Of a stretch of DNA of 64,000 bases, positions 18,686-27,331 are shown in pieces. The notes beneath the pieces were generated by a model that was given only the letters and a program-made list of their open reading frames with translations, ran no database searches and was not told the DNA's origin. The DNA is taken from contig NZ_KE383838.1 of the NCBI RefSeq assembly GCF_000422445.1, positions 62,001 to 126,000 of the forward strand. Direction: 5' to 3'. The first letter of the stretch is position 1. The number at the start of each line of letters is the position of its first letter. Made by a program: the position numbers and the translations under genes. The DNA is from Paenibacillus assamensis DSM 18201 (GTDB taxonomy: Bacteria; Bacillota; Bacilli; Paenibacillales; Paenibacillaceae).

Positions 18686-20083
18686 TCAGTTCAGCTTATA
18701 TATCGCTCGCTTCCATACTGCCGCAGGGCAAAAACGTGCCAAATCCCCAGTTATTCTTCCACCCAGTCGAGGCAGTACGCCACCAAATCGACCATTTGGC
18801 GTGTAAACCCCCGTTAGTACGAAGCCATCCATATATCCCTCTTCCGTCTCCAATCGAGCAGCTTCCATCGGGACATATTGCTGATATATTTTGAGCTGAT
18901 CGTTATAATAGCGCATTACCTCTTCTTGCTCTTCTACTGTACATTCTGACAAATCGACTTTGCGGATCGTATCTTCTGTGTGGAATTGCTTCCCGTCTGC
19001 CCCATAAATGCTCGTTCCTTTCCCTTCACGTCCCCAAATACTTTTTTGCACATAAGGCAGCTGTCGTTCGCGGAAGGGAGTTTCATTCAAATACGTTGGC
19101 AGCAAATAACGCTGAATAACAGCAAGCTCTTCCTCTGAATAAAGCCGCTCTCCTCTAGCTTCACTTAACGTATCATGATGTTCGAAACACGCCCACACAA
19201 ATGCTAGAAGCGCTTTGCTTTGCAAGATGATTGATTGAGGGGGATTCATTATCGCAAGCCGACCTTCCTCCGCAAGTGATAACACAGCTTCACCGACTGG
19301 AAAGCCGTCAGGTGCAAGATCATCCATCAAATACTCTAGTGGATATAGGCGATACCAGATATCAACAGGACGATCATAGGCAATGAGTCCACGAGCGGGT
19401 TCCACGCGCAGTTCTTCAAGTGGGCAATACTCTACTTCCCATCCTAATTGCTGCATGAGACGCATTACATATGCCGTATTGGCTCTATCTTCTTCGTGAT
19501 TTGCAAATGAGCTGCATACTACACGCGTACCAAAGCCTAACTCCCGATACTGATCTAGCATTTCTCCAAGGGCTTGCTGCAAGCGATACGCTAAGTCAAC
19601 CGAAGGGTTATATAAATGAGTCTGGCATGAATGATCCGCTGCACGGCTATCTGCCAGCAGCTGTTCAGCTAAATATGCTGTCTCAGGTATGCCTGTAGGC
19701 GTATCCGCATTATTCTCAATACACTTCCAGCCCTCTGGCCCTTTAATCCAGTCTTGTCGAGCTATTCCGCTAAAGGCAAAGGAAATTCGAGCGCTTCCCA
19801 GCAGCTTAGCAGGTATTCCTATTTGCTGTGCAACAATTTCATCCGGCAGCTCTTCCTGTACAAGGCGTAGTGCTTTCATAAAAATATGATGTAACTGCTC
19901 TGATGCTGTACGTAGTTCTGCTATTTCATCTTCTGTGTAAAGCATGGCATGTGTCATACAATATTCCTGCTGATGCATCCGAACATAAGGAACATGCTGC
20001 AAGCGCTCTGCGTGAAACGCCTCGCTCGCTGTTAACGGTAAGCTCATGGTTGGTCTCATTTGCGTAGCATCTTTACGTTCCAT
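18686..20083 (-). CDS. Glutathionylspermidine synthase-like ATP-grasp protein
   Basis: A 465-residue protein of the GSP_synth family (YjfC/YgiC type). The N-terminal pre-ATP-grasp region contains ISFAFSGIARQDWI and the family signature GWKCIENNADTPTGIPETA; the C-terminal ATP-grasp part has KSIWGREGKGTSIY and ends with DLARFCPAAVWKR. True glutathionylspermidine synthases join glutathione and spermidine and carry an extra amidase domain. This shorter type lacks the amidase and its ligation substrate is unknown; Firmicutes of this kind generally use bacillithiol rather than glutathione. The ATG follows the lipoprotein stop after two bases (GGGGGATAGAG ribosome site), so the pair is one operon. 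Confidence 0.85.
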   Translation of the reverse strand: MERKDATQMRPTMSLPLTASEAFHAERLQHVPYVRMHQQEYCMTHAMLYTEDEIAELRTASEQLHHIFMKALRLVQEELPDEIVAQQIGIPAKLLGSARISFAFSGIARQDWIKGPEGWKCIENNADTPTGIPETAYLAEQLLADSRAADHSCQTHLYNPSVDLAYRLQQALGEMLDQYRELGFGTRVVCSSFANHEEDRANTAYVMRLMQQLGWEVEYCPLEELRVEPARGLIAYDRPVDIWYRLYPLEYLMDDLAPDGFPVGEAVLSLAEEGRLAIMNPPQSIILQSKALLAFVWACFEHHDTLSEARGERLYSEEELAVIQRYLLPTYLNETPFRERQLPYVQKSIWGREGKGTSIYGADGKQFHTEDTIRKVDLSECTVEEQEEVMRYYNDQLKIYQQYVPMEAARLETEEGYMDGFVLTGVYTPNGRFGGVLPRLGGRITGDLARFCPAAVWKRAIYKLN

Positions 20084-20085
20084 CT

Positions 20086-20418
20086 CTATCCCCCGCTTGA
20101 ATAGCCGCTTTTCCCGATACCTGAGTAAGAGTTATAAAATTTCGTACCTTGCTTTGCATAGGAGGACTTAGAACTATACCCATTCATGACATACCAGTTG
20201 CTGCTGCTGCGTCCACCACTACTGCTGCTTCCATCATCATCGCAGTCAATTTCCCAGTGTCCGTTTTTTTCTTTTTCATACACACATTCCTCATAAGCAG
20301 TCGGCTCTACCTCAGAATCTCCGCAAGCCGTCAATGCAAGCGGCATACAACCAAGCAAAGCATACGCCCAAGCTCGCTTTTTATTCGTTCTGGCTGTCGT
20401 TGCTCCTTCTTCTGTCAT
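20086..20418 (-). CDS. Small Ser/Gly/Tyr-rich lipoprotein
   Basis: A 110-residue predicted lipoprotein. A basic segment (RTNKKRAWAYA) and hydrophobic stretch end in LALTAC with Cys32 as lipidation site. The mature part begins acidic with two cysteines (EECVYEKEKNGHWEIDCDDD) and ends in a low-complexity Ser/Gly/Tyr/Lys tail (SSSSGGRSSSNWYVMNGYSS and onward to GKSGYSSGG). E. coli YgiB/YjfM (DUF1190), coded beside the same GSP-synthase-like family, have a similar lipoprotein plus Ser/Gly-rich tail layout, so this is probably the functional counterpart. ATG 20418 is chosen because AGAGAGGA lies about seven bases upstream. Confidence 0.75.
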   Translation of the reverse strand: MTEEGATTARTNKKRAWAYALLGCMPLALTACGDSEVEPTAYEECVYEKEKNGHWEIDCDDDGSSSSGGRSSSNWYVMNGYSSKSSYAKQGTKFYNSYSGIGKSGYSSGG

Positions 20419-20481
20419 TTCCATTCCTCTCTTCTCTTTCTCATTTGCTTTACTCCCTAAGAACAAAACTCGCTTATTAAG

Positions 20482-20985
20482 CTAAACTTGCTTCGCAAAC
20501 AGCAATAAGGTATTCCGATCCGTATCCAACACCGTTAACAACATTTCTACTTCTCTTTGATCCACAAAGGCATAATGGTCTAACAGCAATGAGGCTGCAT
20601 CCAATGGTCCTTGAGGTTGATAAGAAGTTAGGAGTTGAAAACACTGTTCCTTCCACAAGTGCCACTCTACTGTAAATTGTTCTGCAGCCTGACACTGACC
20701 ATCAAAAATAGCGCTTTGAATTCCTGAAATATAGTCTTTCACATTTTTTCCGAGAAATGGTATAATGTAAATGGCTGCCTGCTGCAACTGATTCGTCTCA
20801 TGAGATACATGCTCCCAGAGTCGATTACGAATGAGGACCGCATCTGTCAGCTTGCATACGAACATATAGTCACGTGTGACATTCCAGTTCGAGATAATCT
20901 CCTTCTCCTGCATCAAGTCTGAGTCCCATTCTATATAATGCAGCTGTATCGTATTGGGCTGAATATGGCCCACCTCCCTTTCCAC
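20482..20985 (-). CDS. Uncharacterised protein heading the GSP-synthase-like cluster
   Basis: A soluble protein of up to 167 residues that I do not recognise. It has no signal peptide or membrane helix and is rich in aromatic and acidic residues, with mixed alpha/beta-looking sequence (HLWKEQCFQLLTSYQPQGPL, FVDQREVEMLLTVLDTDRNT). It ends 63 bases before the lipoprotein start on the same strand and probably heads this operon. The start is uncertain: the longest frame begins at GTG 20985, yet the best ribosome site (AAAGGGAGG) overlaps codons 2-4. True initiation may be at a later codon, possibly ATT at codon 8, or at the GTG using a distal GGAG. Confidence 0.6.
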   Translation of the reverse strand: MEREVGHIQPNTIQLHYIEWDSDLMQEKEIISNWNVTRDYMFVCKLTDAVLIRNRLWEHVSHETNQLQQAAIYIIPFLGKNVKDYISGIQSAIFDGQCQAAEQFTVEWHLWKEQCFQLLTSYQPQGPLDAASLLLDHYAFVDQREVEMLLTVLDTDRNTLLLFAKQV

Positions 20986-21065
20986 CTTTTACATACGCTC
21001 CATTTGAGTGTTGGTTCCTAAATTTATACAACACCTTCCTTGCCCGCTATGCCCTTAACAGAAAT

Positions 21066-21091
21066 AAGACCGATGGGGTTCCCACGGTCTT
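21066..21091 (-). terminator. Terminator of hxlR-type gene
   Basis: AAGACCG (21066-21072) and CGGTCTT (21085-21091) enclose TGGG/CCCA, with one bulged A. The minus strand continues TTATTTCTG. It lies about 50 bases after the regulator stop. Confidence 0.75.
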
Positions 21092-21139
21092 GTTGGCTAT
21101 ATCTTTGAGATATAGGCATCTTCGATTCGATGTTGATGA

Positions 21140-21499
21140 CTATGATTGATCCTTGGAAGAACATCCAGACTGAGTAAATTCTTGGTCATCTAGCCACTGT
21201 GCTGCCCATTGTTCAACAGCTTCCATAACTGGCTTCAACGCCTGCCCCTTCTCCGTTAGTTCATATTCAATACGAACCGGTGTTTCTGGGTAGACATTTC
21301 GAACAATAATGCCTGCTGTCTCTAGATCCTTCATACGTTCGCTCAACATTTTGTCGCTCATCGTCGGAATCAGCGTAGAAATATCTTTGAAGCGCTTTGG
21401 TCCCGAGACAAGTGCATGAATAAGCAATCCATTCCAACGTTTCCCTAAAATGCAAAAAGCAGCCTCGAACCTTGGACATAATAGCGGTTGGTGTTCCAT
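21140..21499 (-). CDS. HxlR family transcription regulator
   Basis: A 119-residue winged-helix protein of the HxlR/MarR-like group. CPRFEAAFCILGKRWNGLLI, MLSERMKDLETAGIIVR and YELTEKGQAL cover the recognition helix and wing. Cys8 in the N-terminal CP motif is the residue that senses aldehydes or redox change in some relatives (YodB, HypR type); here it could do the same. It is divergent from the ribokinase gene with 158 bases between, so it may control that gene or itself. Confidence 0.88.
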   Translation of the reverse strand: MEHQPLLCPRFEAAFCILGKRWNGLLIHALVSGPKRFKDISTLIPTMSDKMLSERMKDLETAGIIVRNVYPETPVRIEYELTEKGQALKPVMEAVEQWAAQWLDDQEFTQSGCSSKDQS

Positions 21500-21657
21500 C
21501 TATACCATCCCTCCTCATCGCTAACAAAATGTAAGTATATTTCATGTTATCATAGTTCAGTGGAAAAATAAATATCTCGCAACCTAACTTTGACTGTTTC
21601 TGGTATTCTAGATACAGATACACTGCATGGCAAATAGGAAGGAGCAACAAATCTCAG

Positions 21658-22611
21658 ATGACACAACTACAAACGACGTCGCAGCCGCGCATCACGGTAA
21701 TTGGCAGCTTGAATATGGACTTAGTGACGGTAACCTCTAACGTGCCGAATGCAGGTGAGACCGTTCACGGTGAACGGTTCGCCACAACTTGCGGTGGCAA
21801 AGGTGCCAATCAAGCGGTCGCTTGTGCCCGACTCGGTGCTCAAGTAACTATGATTGGCTGCGTCGGTGACGATGCATTTGGCACTATGATGCAAACTAAC
21901 CTTCGCAATGAAGGCGTAAATACGGAAGGCATTCGTACCATTCCCAATCAGACATCGGGTATAGCAGCCATTACCATTGCTGAGGGAGACAATCGAATCA
22001 TCATCGTAGCTGGAGCAAATGAAGAAGTCACTCCAGCATACATTCAAGATTATGAGTCGATTATTGCCCAATCCGATCTCGTTCTCATACAATTGGAAAT
22101 CCCACAAGATGCTGTCGAGAAAGCGGTCGCAGTAGCCAATCAGCATCAAGTTCCAATCATGCTGAATCCTGCACCAGCGATTCATCTCGACGAGTCTTTT
22201 CTTGCTCAATTGAGCTGGATTACACCTAATGAACATGAATTGGACATCGTAACTGGTTTACAGCTTAACTCTATTCCAGAGGATACACAGTGGCAAGAGA
22301 AGCTTAGCAAGTCCCCTACGCGCATTATTATGACAAAAGGAGCGGATGGGGCCTATTGGGCAGACGAAGTTGGGCATATCCATCACAGCTCAGGATACAA
22401 AGTGACCGTTGTGGATACAACTGGAGCAGGCGACACCTTTAACGGTGCATTAGCTGTCGCATTAGCAGAACAACGTAGCCTACCAGAGGCGATACAATGG
22501 GCAACTGCGGCTGGAGCAATGTCAGTTATGAAATTCGGTGCACAAGCCGGAATGCCTACCCGTGAACAGTTAAATAACTGGATTCTACAATCTTCTACAA
22601 AAAAATGTTAG
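21658..22611 (+). CDS. rbsK: Ribokinase
   Basis: A 317-residue PfkB-family sugar kinase phosphorylating ribose at O5 for entry into the pentose phosphate pathway. N-terminal GSLNMDLVTV, the substrate-binding CGGKGANQAVACARLGA, MLNPAPA, and the anion-hole motif TTGAGDTFNGAL with catalytic base Asp259 are all present, and the length fits. GGAG lies 12 bases before the ATG. The LacI-type gene follows 115 bases downstream on the same strand, but no rbsDACB transporter genes are here, so ribose must come from elsewhere (for example nucleosides imported by the Nup system at the right end). Confidence 0.93.
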   Translation: MTQLQTTSQPRITVIGSLNMDLVTVTSNVPNAGETVHGERFATTCGGKGANQAVACARLGAQVTMIGCVGDDAFGTMMQTNLRNEGVNTEGIRTIPNQTSGIAAITIAEGDNRIIIVAGANEEVTPAYIQDYESIIAQSDLVLIQLEIPQDAVEKAVAVANQHQVPIMLNPAPAIHLDESFLAQLSWITPNEHELDIVTGLQLNSIPEDTQWQEKLSKSPTRIIMTKGADGAYWADEVGHIHHSSGYKVTVVDTTGAGDTFNGALAVALAEQRSLPEAIQWATAAGAMSVMKFGAQAGMPTREQLNNWILQSSTKKC

Positions 22612-22726
22612 TCTAATTGCAAACATCCTTCTTTAATCCTCTTGCCCTTATGGAAATGTTGGAATAAAATAAAATCGGTATAACTTTACAATTCAGGCAT
22701 CATTCCACAAGGGTAGGAGAATCGTC

Positions 22727-23761
22727 ATGGCAACTATCTACGATATTGCGAAGCAAGCGAACGTATCAGCAATGACAGTATCTCGTGTCATCAATAACAC
22801 AGGACGCGTGAGCGAGAAGACTCGTACAAAGGTTAAGCAAGTCATGGAAGAAATGCACTACATTCCTAACTCCGTCGCAAGATGCCTCGTCACGCAAGAG
22901 AGCAAAGTATTGTCCCTGCTCATAACAGACATATCGAATCCATTTTTTACGATGATGGCACGCGGTGCGGAAGATATGGCGCATAAGTACGGCTATCGCC
23001 TTATGTTCGGCAATAGCGACGAGAATCTAGACAAAGAGCGCCAGTATGTTGAAATGATTTTATCAATGCGTGTTGATGGCGTATTATTTGCTCCAAGCAA
23101 TGATATGTCGATCGAACATTTACGTTGGCTTGAGCGTCAAAATGTTCCATTCGTCCTGCTGGATCGCGAAGTCCCTGGTATCGCTTGTGACACAGTGCTT
23201 GGTGACAGCCGTATAGGTGCGAAGCAACTTGTAAGAGAACTTATTAAGCGAGGGCATCAAAGAATTGCTCTTGTAAACGGTTTAGAAAATGTCTCGACAG
23301 CGAGAGAACGCAGACTCGGCTATGAGGATGCTCTTGTAGAAGCTGGGCTCCCGATTGAAGAAAGCCTTATGATGAATTCAAGCTATGTGCACGACAAACA
23401 GCAATTCTCCTTATCACACTGGCTTCAAGCCGAACCGGACAAGCGTCCAACTGCCATTTTTGCTGCAAATAATATGTTGGCAATGAGCGTACTGAACAAA
23501 TTGGAAGAAGAGGGCGTAAAAGTACCAGAACAAGTCTCAGTTGCTAGTTATGACGATCTAGGTATGCTTGAACAAGTAAACCCTTTCATAAGCGTCGTAT
23601 CCCAGCCCGCATACGAATTCGGGCAGCATGGCATCCAGCTGCTGTTAGAGCGTATTCGTAATCGCAATCAAGCGCCTAAATCCGTTAAACTACCATGTGA
23701 GGTTCATATTAATCGTTCTGTTCAAGATATTTCTGCTTCATCACTTATCGCAACGTACTAA
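22727..23761 (+). CDS. LacI family transcription repressor
   Basis: A 344-residue LacI/GalR regulator. The N-terminal helix-turn-helix and hinge (TIYDIAKQANVSAMTVSRVI, NNTGRVSEKTR, MHYIPNSVARCL) are followed by a periplasmic-binding-protein-like sensor domain with LLITDISNPFF and VSVASYDDLGM. The minor-groove hinge helix is present. TAGGAG lies seven bases before the ATG. It is located between ribokinase and a sugar ABC transporter of opposite orientation and could control either; the palindrome AAGCGCTT upstream of the solute-binding protein gene (27279-27286) is of the kind bound by LacI-family proteins including CcpA. Confidence 0.92.
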   Translation: MATIYDIAKQANVSAMTVSRVINNTGRVSEKTRTKVKQVMEEMHYIPNSVARCLVTQESKVLSLLITDISNPFFTMMARGAEDMAHKYGYRLMFGNSDENLDKERQYVEMILSMRVDGVLFAPSNDMSIEHLRWLERQNVPFVLLDREVPGIACDTVLGDSRIGAKQLVRELIKRGHQRIALVNGLENVSTARERRLGYEDALVEAGLPIEESLMMNSSYVHDKQQFSLSHWLQAEPDKRPTAIFAANNMLAMSVLNKLEEEGVKVPEQVSVASYDDLGMLEQVNPFISVVSQPAYEFGQHGIQLLLERIRNRNQAPKSVKLPCEVHINRSVQDISASSLIATY

Positions 23762-23911
23762 ATGTATAAAGGAGCTACTTGATAGCCCGCTAGAGTGACT
23801 TTCCCCTAGTCTATCATTCGTTTATTCGACCTCCTATACATGCCTCAGATGATGATTTAACTTCAGGCGTTCCATTCAATGCCCCATCGATTATTGTTGT
23901 TGAAATACAAA

Positions 23912-23946
23912 AGCTGGACGTCGCCATCGTTCAGGCACGTCCAGCT
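23912..23946. terminator. Terminator between lacI-type gene and sugar ABC operon
   Basis: AGCTGGACGT (23912-23921) and ACGTCCAGCT (23937-23946) form a perfect 10-bp stem. The minus strand continues TTTTGTATTTC, so it mainly ends the sugar permease operon. Confidence 0.85.
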
Positions 23947-23997
23947 CTACATACAAAAAACAGTTACTATCCATATAGACCTATGAAAATGATGCCA

Positions 23998-24873
23998 CTA
24001 TCCTTTAACTGACCCTGCTGCCATCCCTTTCATCACTTGTTCTTGGAACATTAAATACACAATAATCGTTGGCAAAGATGCCATAGATAATGCGGCCATC
24101 GTTAAGCTGTAGTCTGTCGTAAATCCATCTGCAAATACGGACAAGCTCAATGGCAATGTCTTAAGACTAGGGTCATTGATAAAGACTAGTGCGAACGCAA
24201 AGTCATTCCAAAAGCGAAGAAACCCTAAAATAGCTACCGTAGACAATGCTGGAAGTGTAATGGGAAGAATAAGACGGAGAAATATTCCCGTATAGCCTGC
24301 TCCATCAACAAGCGCCGCTTCTTCCATTTCCTTTGGTATATTTGCCAAGTAAGCAGTAATAATGAACACAGCAATCGGCAGCTCAAACGCTGTATAAGGT
24401 AAAATAAGCGCAGCATGCGTATCAAAAATCCCCATCATATTCATCATACTGAACAATGGTACCAACGTGCTATGGATTGGAATTAATAATCCGAGCAGTA
24501 ATAAGCTATACAATATCCCTCTGCCCCTGAACTCAAACCTAGATATGATATAGGCAGTCAATGCTCCAAAGAACAGCGTTAACACCAACGATACAAAGGT
24601 AACAAATAGCGAGTTCATCGTTGCCTTGCCCATTCCTGACACTTCCCATGCACGAACAAAGTTGCTCCAATTCCAAGTCTGCGGCAGTGAAAACGGATTG
24701 GCAAAGAAGTCTGCATTCGACTTAAACGCGCTCATAAACATCCAAAATAATGGATACAGTGTCACTAACGCATACAAGCCAAGCAATATATTCCGAATCG
24801 ATCTTCTCCACCACTTATTCTGCCGTTGCGTCTTATGCAACCCTGTGTCCAGTGCTGGCATCGACGTACTCAT
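23998..24873 (-). CDS. Sugar ABC transporter permease, MalG type
   Basis: A 291-residue CUT1-family inner-membrane component with six membrane helices and the ATPase-docking EAA loop EEAALVDGAGYTGIFLRLILP. The N-terminal 30 residues (TQRQNKWWRRSIRN) are cytoplasmic and basic. Start ATG 24873 follows AGGAG at eight bases; the in-frame GTG at 24882 overlaps that site. Last gene of a solute-binding-protein, MalF, MalG operon. No ATPase gene is included; such operons usually share a general MsmX-type ATPase coded elsewhere. Confidence 0.92.
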   Translation of the reverse strand: MSTSMPALDTGLHKTQRQNKWWRRSIRNILLGLYALVTLYPLFWMFMSAFKSNADFFANPFSLPQTWNWSNFVRAWEVSGMGKATMNSLFVTFVSLVLTLFFGALTAYIISRFEFRGRGILYSLLLLGLLIPIHSTLVPLFSMMNMMGIFDTHAALILPYTAFELPIAVFIITAYLANIPKEMEEAALVDGAGYTGIFLRLILPITLPALSTVAILGFLRFWNDFAFALVFINDPSLKTLPLSLSVFADGFTTDYSLTMAALSMASLPTIIVYLMFQEQVMKGMAAGSVKG

Positions 24874-24923
24874 AGGCTGCACTCCTCTCTATATCAGAAC
24901 CGTATCTTTACCTCTCACCTAAA

Positions 24924-25799
24924 CTATTGATTGTTGCGCCGCATAAGTATTTGCGACCCTGCAATTAAGAGTAGACTGATAATTACAATTAGCGTCGAGA
25001 CTGCACTTCCGTACCCATAACGATAAACATTAAATGTATTGTTATACATGTACGAAGCCAACAATTCGGTGGCGTGTGCTGGGCCTCCTTTTGTCATTAC
25101 ATAGATGAGGTCGAATGCCTTGAGGCTTCCGGAAATACACAACACGATTGCTACCTTTATCGTATCCCATATCATGGGCAGTGTTATCGAGAACAATCTA
25201 CGTGTTCTTGTCGCTCCATCAATGGCAGCTGCGTCGTTTAACTCCTGTGGGATGCTGCTCAAAGCGGCAAGAAACATAATTAAGTAGGGTCCAATGAAAT
25301 TCCAAATAATCGGAATGGCAATCATCCACATTGCAATACTCGGATCAGAGAGCCACGCACGTTTCCACTCTTCTAGCCCTACAAAAGAGAGTATGCCATT
25401 TAACAATCCTATTTGCGGCTGATAAATATAAGACCAGATAATACCGATGACTACAGAAGAAAGTACCATTGGCATAAACACAGAAGCACGTACGAAGCGT
25501 TGAAACCATGTACCTTGGCTAAGCAATAGTGCTAATAATAAGGCAAGTGGAACTTGTCCAAATACGGAAGCCGCGACGACAATTAAGTTATTTCCAAGCG
25601 ATTGCCAAAAAATATCATGCGTTAGCGCTTCCACATAGTTGTCAAAACCGATAAAGCGTGCCTCACCTATTCCTTTCCAATCCATGAAACCATAATATGC
25701 TGACCAGAATACTGGCACGACAACAAACACGGCATATAGCAGCACAGATGGAAGCAGGCCAAATCCGACAAATAATTTTCTAGCTGTTCCAATTCGCAT
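24924..25799 (-). CDS. Sugar ABC transporter permease, MalF type
   Basis: A 291-residue CUT1 permease with six membrane helices, first at about 9-31, and the EAA loop LNDAAAIDGATRTRRLFSITLP. It forms the channel together with the MalG-type partner. GGAGGTG precedes the ATG by a good distance. It lies 50 bases upstream of the MalG-type gene and 92 bases after the binding-protein gene. The sugar is unknown; oligosaccharides are usual for this family. Confidence 0.92.
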   Translation of the reverse strand: MRIGTARKLFVGFGLLPSVLLYAVFVVVPVFWSAYYGFMDWKGIGEARFIGFDNYVEALTHDIFWQSLGNNLIVVAASVFGQVPLALLLALLLSQGTWFQRFVRASVFMPMVLSSVVIGIIWSYIYQPQIGLLNGILSFVGLEEWKRAWLSDPSIAMWMIAIPIIWNFIGPYLIMFLAALSSIPQELNDAAAIDGATRTRRLFSITLPMIWDTIKVAIVLCISGSLKAFDLIYVMTKGGPAHATELLASYMYNNTFNVYRYGYGSAVSTLIVIISLLLIAGSQILMRRNNQ

Positions 25800-25891
25800 C
25801 GTGCACCTCCACTTCTATGATTAGCAATGCCTTGCAAAGATGATGCCTCTAAGCAAGGCATTGCTCTCTCATTCTTTAAACTTCATGTATG

Positions 25892-27208
25892 TTACTTGCC
25901 AAGTGATTTAGCTTGTGCCTCTTGAATTTTTGCAGCGATTGCTTTTGGATCTCCGCCCATAAGAAGCTCTTGAATCCCGTTATTCACTACGTCTGCCCCT
26001 GCGCTCGTAAGCATGCCATCATAGACAGGCGTAAATTGAATGTCATTAACCAGTTCATAAACTTTAGAGAAAATCGGTGATACTTTACTCTTATCCAGTT
26101 CAACCTTATAGCTGACCAACTGATTGGATTCCAATGTGCGCTTTTGAGCCTCAGGACCCGACATTGCAAAAATGAGCTTATGAGCTGCTTCTTTAACTTT
26201 TCCCTCCGTCTTTGCACTCAAACCAAGTCCAACCCCAACTACACCTGATGTTGTATTTGGATCACCTTTTCCGTCAGCAATAGCAGGCAGTACGGTTACG
26301 CCCATTTGCTTAATCGCATCTGGTGTTGCATTTGCCGTTAAATTCGTCAAGGCCCATCCGCCATCGATCATCATAGCCGCTTGACCATGAGCAAACATCA
26401 TTTCCATCTGTGTGTTATCCATACTATTAAAGCCTTCTTGGAATGCGCCCTCCTGCTGCAACTGCTGTAATAGTTCAAGCGCACGTACGAACTCTGGATC
26501 TGTGAACTTTGCACCCTCTTGAGCAGCGGCTTTGATGAACCATTCCGTACCTGTAACACGATCAGCCAATGAACTGAGAATACTGGATTGAGCCAGCCAC
26601 GCCGCTTTGTTTCCAAGTGCAATTGGTGTTACTTTGGCAGCCTTTAATGTACGGACAGCTTGTAGCAGCTCATCCCATGTTTGCGGCACTTTCACTCCAT
26701 GACTGTCAAGAATAGACTGGTTGTAATAAAGAATAGAGGTTGGAGTCAAGCTCATTGGAGCACTATACACCTTGTTATCTATTGTGAAATTATCAAATGA
26801 ACCTGGCAAAAAGCCATCTTTCCAAGCCGCATTTGCTTGCAATAGCTCATCTACAGGTTGAATGAGGCCTCCTCCTTGAAACTCCTTCGTCATAGCCCCT
26901 GGCCACATAATAAATACGTCTGGCATTTCATTTGCCGCTGCGACGGTTTTTAGACGAGCTCGATAACCGTCTGGCGGAATAGCCTGAACATTGAGCTTAA
27001 TACCTGGGTTAGCCGCTTCAAACTCACTAATGATTTCTCTCATCGTTCGAGCACGCAAATCATCGCCCGTGAAATTGTGCCAAAGTGACAGCTTGATACT
27101 ATCCCCTTCAGCACTTTTAATACCAGTCGCTCCCTTATCTCCAGAGCATCCTGCAAACATCGTAACAACGATAAGCAAAGTGAGTACGATCATCCAATTT
27201 CTACGCAT
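25892..27208 (-). CDS. Sugar ABC transporter substrate-binding lipoprotein
   Basis: A 438-residue extracellular solute-binding protein (family 1, MalE/MsmE type). Signal and lipobox MFAGC place the lipidated Cys21 near the N-terminus, followed by KLSLWHNFTGDD typical of this family. ATG 27208 follows GGGGGG at seven bases. It heads the three-gene transport operon, and the YesMN-type two-component system lies immediately upstream on the same strand. A CRE-like palindrome (27277-27290) between them suggests carbon catabolite control. Confidence 0.92.
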   Translation of the reverse strand: MRRNWMIVLTLLIVVTMFAGCSGDKGATGIKSAEGDSIKLSLWHNFTGDDLRARTMREIISEFEAANPGIKLNVQAIPPDGYRARLKTVAAANEMPDVFIMWPGAMTKEFQGGGLIQPVDELLQANAAWKDGFLPGSFDNFTIDNKVYSAPMSLTPTSILYYNQSILDSHGVKVPQTWDELLQAVRTLKAAKVTPIALGNKAAWLAQSSILSSLADRVTGTEWFIKAAAQEGAKFTDPEFVRALELLQQLQQEGAFQEGFNSMDNTQMEMMFAHGQAAMMIDGGWALTNLTANATPDAIKQMGVTVLPAIADGKGDPNTTSGVVGVGLGLSAKTEGKVKEAAHKLIFAMSGPEAQKRTLESNQLVSYKVELDKSKVSPIFSKVYELVNDIQFTPVYDGMLTSAGADVVNNGIQELLMGGDPKAIAAKIQEAQAKSLGK

Positions 27209-27276
27209 TAACAATCCCCCCTGTTAATAGTTCTGCCTCTCCTGTTGTGCAGGAGTAGGTAATGAGTCAATTATAA

Positions 27277-27290
27277 GGAAGCGCTTACTT
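27277..27290 (-). promoter_or_regulatory. CRE-like operator upstream of sugar ABC operon
   Basis: On the minus strand AAGTAAGCGCTTCC agrees with the CcpA consensus TGWAANCGNTNWCA except at the first and last positions and contains the core palindrome AAGCGCTT. It is about 70 bases before the binding-protein start. Either CcpA or the LacI-type regulator at 22727 could bind. Confidence 0.5.
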
Positions 27291-27331
27291 TTAGCGTGAG
27301 GGATATTTTTCCGATGCGTACGGGAACTTTT

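Noticed and set aside
21500-21657. Operator for HxlR regulator between hxlR-type gene and rbsK
   Set aside because: No clear palindrome stands out by eye; the link remains positional.
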